Below, piece by piece: positions 10,383 to 20,414 of a stretch of DNA of 64,000 bases. The stretch is taken from assembly GCA_025677825.1 (NCBI GenBank), contig JAIXMO010000021.1:62001-126000 (forward strand). The letters are read 5' to 3'. The DNA comes from Helicostylum pulchrum (lineage: Eukaryota; Mucoromycota; Mucoromycetes; Mucorales; Mucoraceae). The position numbers and the translations under genes are program-made. The number at the start of each line of letters is the position of its first letter. Position 1 is the stretch's first letter. Below the pieces are notes generated by a model that worked only from the letters and a program-made list of their open reading frames with translations, was not told the origin of the DNA and searched no databases.

Positions 10383-11812
10383 ATGTTTCGTCGTTTACTA
10401 ATTCAATCAAGTAAACGTGGTGCAACCTTAATCAACCGACAACGAAATATCACAGTTACCAAATCTTTTCTTATTCCTATCATGACAACACAATCTTTCT
10501 CTACCACAAAGCCAGTAGAACGTGGACTCCAATACCTTTCAAAAATCGAGAACTATGATTCCAGTACTTACAAGACACTTGCATTCTACAAGTTTCATAC
10601 GTTCACTAAAGCAGAGTTGGAAGAGTTTCGTATTAAGTTATTAACTGATCTTGGTGAAATGGGTATTGTTGGAAGAATTTACATTTCGGCTGAAGGTGTC
10701 AATGCTCAAATCGCTTGTCCTGAAGAATGCTTACCAAGGTTACAAGAGTATCATGCTAAAGTATTAAAGCCCATGTTTAACGATAACTTGATGGATTTAA
10801 ATATTGGTACTGAGCATGGTTTACGTTCTTTCCGTGCTTTACATGTTCGTATCCGTAAGCAAGTAAGTTTTTTTTTTTACCTCTCTTTTTTTTGTTTTGT
10901 TTTTGACAAGGCGCTTATATATTACATGTGTAGCTTATTGTAGATGGATTAGATTCTACAACATATGATTTGACAGACGAACCTTCTCACTTGTCACCAG
11001 CAGAATGGCACGACCGATTAACTACATACGAGGAAGAAACTGGTAAAAAGCCTGTTGTGATCGATATGCGTAACCACTACGAAAGTAAGATTGGATTCTT
11101 TGATGGCGCCATTTGCCCCGACGCCGATACGTATAAGGATAGTATTGACGCCATGAACGATATTTGTGAGAACTTACCACGTGATCAAGAGATCTTCATG
11201 TACTGTACTGGCGGTATCCGTTGTACAAAAGCCGGAGCAATTCTTCAATCCGCTTCCAAATTTAAAACTGTACATTTAGTAGAAGGTGGTATCACATCAT
11301 ACGGTAGATGGGTTTCTGAACAAGAGGATAAGGAATCGCTTTTCCGTGGTAAGAATTTTACTTTTGATGCTCGTATGGGTGAAAAGATCACAGAAGAAGT
11401 GATTGGTAAATGTCATTTGTGTGGAACTCCTAGTAACAGATACCAAAACTGTGCTCATGCATCTTGTAATATCTTGATGTTATGCTGTCCTAACTGTTCT
11501 GGCCAATTCTTAAATACTTGTGCTCGTCTTCCTTGTTATGATACTGTCAGTGAATTTATGAAACAATCTAAACCTCATTTTGAACCTGCTGGTGCTGTCT
11601 TGGTAGATGGTGTGCGTGTGTTTTTAAAACAAGGTGAAAAGGATATGGATAATGCATCTAAACGTATTGTTATCGGTAAGAAGGGTGTTCGTTGTGATCA
11701 TGATCATATTAGCCGTACTCGTGCAATTGACATCTTGGGCGAACCTGGAGAAATCCTTAAAGAATGGGCTAAAGCTGGTAGAGATCTTCCATCCAAACCT
11801 GTTGATATATAA
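10383..11812 (+). CDS. TrhO/YceA-type rhodanese-domain tRNA uridine hydroxylase, probably mitochondrial
   Basis: Two exons (10383-10862, 10934-11812) encode 452 aa. Residues 1-45 are rich in Arg/Ser/Thr without acidic residues and contain a second Met, like a mitochondrial presequence. An acylphosphatase-like N-domain follows (LLTDLGEMGIVGRIYISAEG, about 95-115), then a rhodanese domain from about 198 with the active-site loop MYCTGGIRC (Cys251, second Cys257). The Cys-rich C-terminal module (CHLCG, CAHASCN, CCPNC, CARLPC) is typical of bacterial TrhO (YceA, UPF0176) and animal TSTD2. Bacterial TrhO makes 5-hydroxyuridine at wobble U34 of tRNAs using oxygen. By homology this would be a tRNA-modifying enzyme, but a sulfurtransferase role cannot be excluded. 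Confidence 0.85.
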
Positions 11813-12030
11813 ATCTCTTTTACGTGTATAAAAAAGAAAAATAAAAAGTTAAATATAAATCACATAACCAAGCTGTCATAGTCCCTTTATTTAATTATCA
11901 TGTTACACGCGCATTTTATTGATAAATTTATATAAAAAAAAACTTTATTATCTTACATAGACAATTGATTATATAATAGGGAAAGGTAGGGTATTTGTCT
12001 TTTTTTTTTATATATATATATGTGCATAAG

Positions 12031-14260
12031 TTATTTTTCAAGTACCATAGCACTGTTACGATTATTATTGCGAGTGTTTTCATCCGAGGACGCAGTACGT
12101 TTAGGAGGTCCTGTTGTTGAACTTCGCTTTGGGACACCAGTTGAATTTCGCTTTGGTACACCAGTTGAGTTACTACGTTTTTTAACTGGCTCAATTAAAT
12201 CTTTGGGATGAATAAACGAACATCTTTTACCGAATTGACATTCATCTCCAACTCTAACATTACAAAAAAAACTATCAGTACACTTTTTTTTGGTAACTTT
12301 CTTTTTTTTTTCTTATATATATTACCTGCATGGTGCTGTTGGATGAGCGAACTTACAGTTCTTGTTGGTACAAGCAGGCCAGTAATCACATCTGTTTCTC
12401 ATCTTTGGCAAATGCGATTGGGATTGTTTGCGGATCTTTTCTTCTCTTGACCATTCTTTTTTTTCGGCATTGTTTACATTGAATACGGCCGTATTATTCA
12501 AGCTTAACGGTTTATTGTTCATAATTCCTTCATCGAACAGCTTATCCCAAGTAGTGCCATAAAAGTTGTTATTACTCTGTTGTGTATTCGAAGCAGAAGC
12601 AGAAGCAGAAGCAGAAGCGGCAGCAGCTGCAGCGGTAGAAGCAGCAACAGATGCGGCTGCAATAGCAGCGAATTTGTTGGTTCCAGAGTGTATTGAGCTA
12701 CTACTAGTGGATGCTGTAGACGGTGGAGAAGAACTATCTTCAATTTCAACATCGGTATCCGAATCAGCTTTATCTTGTAAATCTTGTTGAGAATGTAATA
12801 ATTGAGATGCTTGTGTAGCATCTACAGAAGCGAGATTACTAGTTACTGCTTTTTTTGTAGCATCCACGGTCTTGACTGCGACACATGTATCTGCTTCAGC
12901 AGCGGTGTCATTTTGAGCAGCAGTGGTGTCACTTTGAGTATTTTGAACAGCAGGAAGTTCACGTTCAACAGGTAAAGAATCAACACACTTGCGTTCATCT
13001 GAAGTAGCGGAAGCGATTGTAGCATTGCAAGCTGCAAGAGATGGTTTGGGAGACTCAGATGCAGACTTAGCGACAGCGCGGGCGACATTAACATCAACGG
13101 GAGCAAGTTTAGGGACCTTGGGCAACGAGTTGATATACTCGCGTTCCTTCAAAGTAATAGAAGCTGTAGTAGCATTATACGCAGCGAGAACAGGCTTGGG
13201 TGCTTTTGGTAAAGAGTTTACGTATTCACGTGCTTTAAGAGCTGTAAATGCCTCTGTAGCATTAAAAGCAGCAATAAAGGGTCTGGCAGGCTTGGGTAAA
13301 GATTCAACATATGCACGTGCTTTGAGAGCTGTAAGTGCCTCTGTAGCATTAAAAGCAGCAAGGACGGGTTTAGCAGGCTTGGGTAAATATTCAACTTCTT
13401 GACGGCCTACAACAGTAGTAGCAGCCTCTGTAGCATTAGAAATAGCAATAGAGGGTTTAGCAGACTTGGGTAAATATTCAACATATGCACGTGCTTTGAG
13501 AGCTGTAAGTGCCTCTGTAGCATTAAAAGCAGCAATAAAGGGTCTGGCAGGCTTGGGTGATTCAACATTATCACTTTTAATATCCGCAACTTTTTTTGTT
13601 GCTTCAGGAGTTGCTGTTACAGAACGAGGTGCTGGGGTGATATCATCAGTCACAAACTCTTTTCTTTGTACAGGGTATAACTCCTTAATATAAGTTTGTG
13701 CTGACATGGTACATTTAGCAGTGGTAGCATCATATTTAGCTAATGACGATGTATTGTTTGGTGCCACCTACAATAAAAATAGTTATAGTCAGGGTAAAAC
13801 TGTTTCAAAAATAAAATAAAAAATAACTTGATGTTACCTTGACTGCGACAGGATCCGCCTTTTTTATTTCATTCTCCGTTTTTTTAGTTACAGTAGGTTC
13901 TGTGAAGGCAAACGCGTTAGCCATAAGATCCTTTTGATAGCAGAAGCAGAACCAGTCTTCTTCTTCCAAGAATATATATGTATACGCTTTTTTACTTACC
14001 ACATGTCTCCTTAATTTCTCTGCTTTTGGTTATTTCTTTGGTTTTGGCTTCAACTTTAACAGTAGGTGTATTTTTACCTATAGCACTCTGAATTAGTACA
14101 ACGATGTCATTGTGTCTATTTTTTTTTTTAAAAAAAAAAGGAAAAAAATATAAAAAAATAGATCTACTTTACCAAACATAAAAAAGTAATAATAAATAGC
14201 GGCACCAAGTAAGAAGGCTACGCCCGTGTTTACCACGGTATAGTCAATCAAGCTGTTCAT
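12031..14260 (-). CDS. Tandem CCCH zinc-finger protein with alanine-rich repeats (Nab2/ZC3H14-type fingers)
   Basis: Five exons (14260-14173, 14077-14000, 13962-13838, 13767-12326, 12253-12031) join in phase to 651 aa. The C-terminus has two CCCH fingers: CDYWPACTNKNCKFAH (C-x5-C-x4-C-x3-H) and CRVGDECQFGKRCSFIH (C-x5-C-x5-C-x3-H), split by the last intron. This is the spacing of Nab2/ZC3H14 poly(A)-binding fingers. The middle is an array of degenerate units of about 29-32 residues around NATEA..ALKAR.YV.SLPK, then an Ala/Ser tract. The tail has two or three STG-PKR repeats. The first exon encodes a hydrophobic helix (GVAFLLGAAIYYYFF), unexpected for a nuclear RNA-binding protein. The exon 3 acceptor (GGAAG) is poor, so exons 1-2 may belong to another transcript and the protein may start at 13922 (MANAFAF). 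Likely role: binding of A-rich RNA. Confidence 0.7.
12980..13745 (-). repeat. Coding tandem repeat array (about 93 bp units)
   Basis: Seven to eight degenerate units of about 87-96 bp inside the CCCH protein gene. The units at 13170-13540 are most alike, sharing GCACGTGCTTTGAGAGC-type stretches on the plus strand. The consensus peptide is a Pro-Lys-Pro start, AAFNATEA, then TALKAR.YV.SLPK. Unit length is always a multiple of three, so the frame is preserved. Confidence 0.85.
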
Positions 14261-15469
14261 ATTTGAAAATAAAATAAAATTATATATTCAAATACAAGAA
14301 TAAAGAACGAATTTGTTTCCCCCAACTGGCTCTATTTTTTTCTACAAAAAAAAAAAAAAAAAAAAAATCTTTTTTGATTATCCGAGCCAATCAGATTATT
14401 TTCTTTAGTGGCTGAAACCCTTTTTGCTATCAGTGAAAAAAAAAAGAAAAAAGGGTTATTCAATTGCTGTTCAACGCGTTAAAGCGACTATCCGATAGAA
14501 ATCACTCTATAGATATTTCAGTGGTGTTTTTTATATATGAAATAATTTACTATGTAACCACCCCCTTTCAATTTTTTTTAAATACGTTAAGTACCGTGCA
14601 AAACCGTCATTTTAGCAGCAAGTGCTTTCTTGCCTTATAAAATAAAATGATCCCCTCATTTATGAAAACCACAAGCTTCTTGATATTATCCAGATACTTT
14701 TTTATTTTATTTTTCTATTCAATTTTATGCTTATCAAACTTGTTTCTAAGATAATAAAATATTATGTCGGGTTCATGTGTTCCTTACATTCTTTGCTTGC
14801 TAGTTGACCCCGTCTTTTATTTAGGCATTATTTAAATACGAAAAAAAAACAGTTGCTTAACTATGTATTGAGGTTTACCGATGATACAACTCAATAAGAT
14901 AAATGTGAATAAATAGATATTATTATAAATCTAATATTAAAAAGCGTTTAAAAATGTAACTCTTCGTCCGAACTTGATGTTCAATTTTATGGGGTAAATG
15001 GTTATTATTGAAATAAATCTCCAAGATGAAAGTAGTGATAATTCTGTTCTGGTGGTTATTGATATTACCACTGCTACTATTATCGTTATCTCTGCTCCTC
15101 GTATTGGCAAAGATCGTCGCGTTCCTGATCATCACCGCTCTTCTCTTTACATACGTGGTGATCGTCAATAAAGGTAAAACAAAAACGCGCCATTCTTTTT
15201 TTAAGAGGTTAACATTCAACTGATGTCCATATTGACAGCTATATACCCAAAAAGGGAATCTTATAAGAAACCCAGGGATGAAGAAGTCAACCCTAGACGT
15301 ACCACTTTGATTTGTAAAAAAAAAATGAATATTGTATTGTCTCTAAACCCGCAGAGCGGCGATTCCCACGAAACTGTTTTTCACTTTTTTTTACTATTAA
15401 ATAAAAAAGTAAAACACATATAAATAGTGCCTCTCTGATATAACATATGCCAAAAGAAAAGAACTTTCT
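14261..15469. other. Intergenic region, no gene recognised
   Basis: Divergent spacer between the CCCH gene promoter and the transposon relic. A GC-richer island at about 15020-15180 has open frames in several phases, including a very hydrophobic plus-strand one at 15026-15223, but none resembles a family. A weak match to the transposon's right end (ACCCAAAAAG near 15246) could mark its left terminus. Confidence 0.45.
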
Positions 15470-16580
15470 GAGTACCAGTTAGGAGATTTTGAATAATGTA
15501 CCTTATTCTGCCATCAAACACGCTAGCAATCGATTCAAGAAAACTGATACTACTAAAGCACAAGTTATATGTGCTGGACGTCCTCCTAAGTTGAGTGAAG
15601 GTGATTTGATGTGTTTGAAGTGAAGTGTTAGGACAGGTCAATTCAAACCTTGCAGCTACCACCCGTCTAACATTCGTGCATCTGATATTGACATGTGCCG
15701 TAAAACTATGATCATACATCTTCATGATATGAGGTATAACTCGCGTATTCCAGCCAGAAAACCTGCTTAGACAGAAAATCAAAGACAAAAACGCTTGGAA
15801 TGGGCCCAAAGTAAGAAGGATTGGACATTTGATGAATGGAAAAAAATCAACTGGTCCGATGAGCCAAGATATCGAGTTGTAGGGAATGATCATGGCGTCC
15901 GCGTTATTAGACTGTCTGGAGAAAGATACAATCCTAAGAACACTATACAGTAGGTATAGAAAAGTTCGGAAAGGGTTCTATGATTATTTGGAGTTGTTTT
16001 ATCGCAGGAGAGTTATGCCCTCTCGTATTTATGGAAGGAAATTTCGATCAAGACAAATATGTCAATTGTTTGTCGAAATATTTTATTCTATGGCTCAACA
16101 AGTTGAAAGAAAACATTCCGGGCGTTCCGTATTTATTCCAAGAGGACAACGCGAGCCCTCATAAAGGTTGGTATTAATACTTGGTACAAAGAAAGAGCGA
16201 TGATCGACTTGATAGATTTCTGGCCTCCACAAAGTCCGGATTTAAATTCAATCGAGCACTTGTGGGCAGTATTAGAAAGGAAGATAGAAGAAAAAAGGTA
16301 CTTGATTAAGAATCTTGATGACTTCAAGGTTTACCTAAAAAAAGAGTAGGATCGTTTCGACCTTGAGGTTACTAACAAATTAGTCGAGTCTATGTCAGAT
16401 AGATGCGCTACGGTTATTCAGGCAATAGGTAGAAACACCCATTATCAATCTCTTTTTTTTTAATAGATTATAAATAAACACAAAATACTACGAGAAAAGT
16501 AGGCTTTCCATGACATGATATTTAAATTTTATTTTTGACTTTTAAAAAAAGACCATGACTTTTTGGGTGGAGTTTAGTTA
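15470..16580 (+). mobile_element. Tc1/mariner-type DNA transposon relic
   Basis: Plus-strand translation in shifting frames recovers most of a Tc1/mariner transposase. There is a degenerate helix-turn-helix and GRPPKLSEGDL linker (about 15575), then NSRIPARKPA, KRLEWAQSKKDWTFDEWKK, WSDEPRY with the first Asp (about 15860), FMEGNFDQDKYV, and LFQEDNASPHKG with the second Asp (about 16145). WPPQSPDLNSIEHLWAVLE carries the final acidic residue (about 16260). Stops at about 15622 and 15768, frameshifts near 15950 and 16170 and a stop at 16348 make it inactive. The right flank has a T/A-rich segment ending in CTTTTTGGGTGGAG at about 16574, a plausible terminal inverted repeat. The family is clear; the exact ends are not. 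Confidence 0.82.
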
Positions 16581-16585
16581 TCTAG

Positions 16586-17270
16586 TACTTTACCATAATT
16601 GCAAGTATAGCTGCTCTTTTCCTTTTTTTTTTTAAAAAAAATGCAATTTAACTTTTGGTGTATACTTAAGAACATTTTTTTTCTGTAATGTATATGTTAC
16701 GCAGAAGTCAGCTACTTCGGGTAATGCTTACGGCATTAGTTTCCATTATTGTTTGAACGGTCAAGTCAGTCAGATGCGTTGCCAAAGGAAACCGCTTAAG
16801 GAGACCGCGGGCCGTTATATATTTGAGACCCCTTTTACCTAAGTTATTACGTACGATTTTACCCAAAATAAGAAGTATACTTCATACGAATTTTGTATGC
16901 CGTTGCAAGGGTGTAGTACAATGGTAACTCTTTCAGGCTCCGAATTTTATCCTAAGAATTACTAAAAAAGCTTGAACAATGCAATCAACGGATTTTATGC
17001 TACTGGTCCCTGAAACACTGATTATATGAGAGGTTACCCAGAGGCCGTAGATGTCTATTTATATGAGGAACATTTGTATTTAGTTGGTGGGTCGACCATA
17101 AACATAAAAGGCATATATATATAAATTATTCTGGTAACCTTTTTTTCTTCTTCTACGGTACGCCGTTATCCAGAAGTATGAAGCTACTATGGTTCTCAAA
17201 ACCAATAGAAGCAAACGATGTACTATAAAATATCAGACCCGTTAACGAATACTTGAAGTAATTTATTTGT
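16586..17270 (+). pseudogene. Decayed gene for a secreted cysteine-containing protein
   Basis: In one plus-strand frame 16586-16625 reads as a signal-peptide core (YFTIIASIAALF). After a gap that looks like an intron ending at TTACGCAG (16704), about 135 codons read through with only three stops. That segment contains GNAYGISFHYCLNG, KETAGRYIFETPF, SYEFCMPLQGC and YPEAVDVYLYEEHLY. A further short block follows after about 17160. The long continuous non-low-complexity reading with paired Cys, next to a leader but without a start codon, argues for an inactivated gene. I do not recognise the family. It abuts the right end of the Tc1/mariner relic. Confidence 0.5.
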
Positions 17271-17746
17271 TCTTTTTCTTTTTATGGAATTGTGACACAA
17301 GATTTAGACAAATGGTAGTATTACGACAGCATACTAATTACACTTCATCCTATGACTAATCTACCGTGACCTTTAGTTTTCTTACCCGTATTGAATTAGT
17401 ACAAGCGTATATGATTACTGTAGTTAAATAAAGTTAATAGTATGCATAATTGTCTTTGAACTTCTTTATATATTAATTTTTGACATTGATCAACTATTCC
17501 TTTCAGAAAGAAAAATACTTTCTAGTATATATATCTTACTGTGGCATTATATACCAAGTACTATTTTGAAACAAGTAGTGCCCTTTCACAAACAAAGTGC
17601 TGCGCGGGCATTCGTATGCAACGCGGGTTTTAAAATCCACAAACTTTAATTTGTAATCAGCGTAGTCAACTAAAAAGAGTCCCATACAGACCTGATTTAT
17701 AATCAGATCCCTAGAAGAAGGGAATGGAAATGTCAGGATTCCAGGA

Positions 17747-17754
17747 TATATAAA
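17747..17754 (+). promoter_or_regulatory. TATA box of the glutathione S-transferase gene
   Basis: TATATAAA lies 63-70 bp upstream of the ATG at 17817 and is followed by an 18-base T-rich tract, a common fungal core-promoter layout. A CTGAT-TTATA-ATCAG inverted repeat lies about 50 bp further upstream (17690-17704). Confidence 0.6.
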
Positions 17755-17816
17755 GGCTAAAATTGGAACTTTTTTTTTTTTTTTTTTAATTCCTTATTAT
17801 TCTCAAATATACACAA

Positions 17817-18508
17817 ATGTCTGCTCTCAAGAACCTCAAACTTTATTATTTCACCGTCGTCCAAGGAAGTAGTAAGTACACTAATTTCGTCATGTAATTG
17901 CTCCATATCACTAATACGCTTTATCAGCTACCATGGGTCGTGGCGAAAATGTCCGCTTATTGCTTGAAGATGCTGGTGTTGACTTTGAGTATGTCAGATA
18001 TAACGCTGCTCAATGGCAAGAAGAAAAGCAAAAGTTGTTGGACCAAAAAGTTCGTAACCCTACTATGCCTTTCATTACTATCGATGGCAAGTACTACGGA
18101 AAGACTGCCCCTCTCTTAAGATTCCTTTCTCACAAGCTTGGTAAGTACGAAGGTGATAACGATGACGAGTCCCAACTCTTGGATGTCTACACCGATATGG
18201 CCAATGATTGGGTTGGAAGATGGGTCAAGACTGTCTTTGGCAATCCTTCTGAAGAGTCAGTAAAGACTTACAGAGAAGAAACTGCTCCCCAAACATTCAA
18301 GACTTGGGATGATATTCTTTCCGATACCAAGGGTCCTTTCCTTTTAGGTGAAAAGATCTCTTATGCTGATTTCACTCTTTTCCATATGTTGGAAGATGAT
18401 ACCACTATCAAAGTCTCTGCTGAGACTTACCCTCATCTTTCTGCCTTTGTCGAAGCTGTTAACAACAGACATAATTTGAAGAAGTATCTTGCTACTGAAA
18501 GAAAGTAG
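17817..18508 (+). CDS. Glutathione S-transferase, sigma-like
   Basis: Two exons (17817-17871, 17928-18508) give 211 aa, the usual cytosolic GST length. The N-terminal thioredoxin-like domain starts LKLYYFTVVQGS, with the catalytic-type Tyr at about residue 11, and has the cis-Pro of the MPFIT motif. The all-helical C-domain contains a DFTLFHMLED motif near residue 170, the N-capping region of GST helix 6. It conjugates glutathione to electrophiles in detoxification. Odd: at the usual gamma-glutamyl-binding [E/Q]-S position before the helix this protein reads GKTAPLLRFL, that is Lys-Thr, which may alter glutathione affinity. The intron falls after residue 18. A strong TATA and T-tract promoter suggests good expression. 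Confidence 0.9.
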
Positions 18509-18717
18509 ATTTCTTAAATATACCAATAAAATAACTTTTTTTTGTTATGTACACGCGTCTTTTTTTTTATTTATGCAAACATGTTCATTTTCTCAGGCTC
18601 TTGTTTAGGTTACGGGAAATCTTCAAAAAAAAAGTTTAATATTTTAAGTAGGCGACAAATATAAAAACAAAAAAAATTATCCCATTCATCTATTTCTTTA
18701 CTCCTGTATTTATTTCT

Positions 18718-20218
18718 ATGACAGTTGCACAATCGACGACCCCTTTACTCTCTTTTTACTCTCACCATAATCAATGGAAGGCTTCTTTAGTTGAATCTAT
18801 GGTTGGAAAGAAGTTGGATCAACTTCGTACACCTTCACTTATTATCGATAGAGCGATTTTGAAACGAAACTGTGCTAAACTCGCCTGCATCACAAATGAT
18901 TTAAACACTAAAGTTCGAGTTCACGTTAAAACTCATAAAGTAATATAGTTACCCCTTAATGTTTTTTTTTGCTTTACTTACGAATATATAAGACCGTAGA
19001 AGGTGCGCGTATGCAGCTTGAAGGCGCCAACACCGACGCTGTTGTTGTTTCCACCATGGCTGAAGCTCATGCCTTGATCAACTCGGAATTAACTGAAACC
19101 AAGTTATTGCAAGATGTAAATTAAAATTCGCCCTTCACAGTAGTCAATATTTCTAACTGTAAAAAATAGGTACTTTTGGGTTTTCCCATCACTTCCGATA
19201 AATTTAGCGAAATATTCGAACTTGCTAATAAGGTTCCTGTATTCCAAATCTTTATTGGTAAAAAAGCAAACAAACCCCCCTCTTGAGCTGACATTATTTT
19301 TGTTGACTTATTTTATATATAGATAACTTGGCTACCTTAGAAGCATTAGAAGCTTACTGTTCTTCTACCAACAATGGCAAAATAAACGTATTCTTAAAAG
19401 TCGACTGTGGATACGGGTAAAAGCTGGGGAAAAAAGGTGAAATACAATTAGATAAATTACTAACTTTTTTTTTTCGCAGACGTGCCGGAGTTCCTATCAA
19501 TGATTCAGATACGTTAACATTAGCCAAAAGACTTGATCAATCTTCTTACGTTTACTTCAATGGTATCTATTCTCACGCAGGCCATTCTTATTCCTCTAAA
19601 TCTCGTACTGAAGCACTCGAGTACCTTAAGAATGAATGTGATACGGGACGCCAATTCCGTGATTACTTTGTTAGTAACGGCATTACCATTCGACACGTAT
19701 CCATCGGTGCAACACCTACTGTCAAGGCTATTACTTCATTTATGAAAGAAATCGATATGAAACAAATCTTATCTGGTATAAGCGAAGTACATGCCGGTGC
19801 CTTTGCGTTCTTAGATAGACAACAAGTCTCCACTGGTTTAGGTGGGTACGAAGAAGTTGCAATCTCTGTTGCTTCTCGTATTGCCAGTGTTTATAAAGAC
19901 CGGGACAGCTTGTTAATTGATGCTGGTGCATTAGCATTTTCAAAGGATACGGCTCCTCAAGGTGGATTCGGTTATGTTTTGGACCCTGCAATGAAGGAAC
20001 CTAACATCATGGCTTCTGTTGCCAAAGTTTCGCAAGAGCATGGTATTTTACAAGTGGACGCTTCTACATTATCTAGACCCGAATTGCAAGTTGGAAAACT
20101 CATTAGAGTAATTCCTAACCATTGTTGTTTAACTGCCGCTTGTCACTTGTACTATTTAATTATTGAAGAAGGCGGCGATACTGTCGTTGACGTTTGGGTC
20201 CCTGTTAGAGGATGGTAG
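18718..20218 (+). CDS. DSD1: D-serine dehydratase (PLP- and zinc-dependent, Dsd1 type)
   Basis: Five exons (18718-18939, 18993-19115, 19170-19257, 19323-19416, 19480-20218) encode 421 aa. It is a fold-type III PLP enzyme with an alanine-racemase-like N-domain. The PLP lysine sits in RVHVKTHK at the end of exon 1. FLKVDCGYGRAG and GIYSHAGHSY follow, then VSIGATPTV for phosphate binding. The C-terminal D-serine dehydratase-like domain carries the zinc pair in IPNHCCLTAACH. The reaction is D-serine to pyruvate and ammonia; yeast Dsd1 is specific for D-serine. D-threonine aldolase is a close relative, but the NHCC zinc site and PTVK ending favour dehydratase. It ends 196 bp from the stop of the convergent ABC transporter. 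Confidence 0.9.
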
Positions 20219-20414
20219 ATAAAACTTAAATCCAAAAACCTTATATTAAAAAGTTATTTATAATAAACTTTTTCGGAATTATGACAGTTTTAGTTATATA
20301 GACAGATTGTATTGTTTTAAAAGTACAAATTTATTATAATATGGAAGAGGTAAGTATTAATAGTCTATGTGCATAAAGGGGGTATGGGAGTTTTTTGTTA
20401 CACAAAAAAATGAT

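Noticed and set aside
12566..13693. Long open frames on the plus strand opposite the CCCH gene
   Set aside because: They mirror the coding repeats of the minus-strand gene; the minus-strand reading has the zinc fingers and correct splice phases.
15026..15223. 65-codon very hydrophobic plus-strand frame in a GC-richer island
   Set aside because: Other phases of the same island are also open and none matches a family; no support for a gene.
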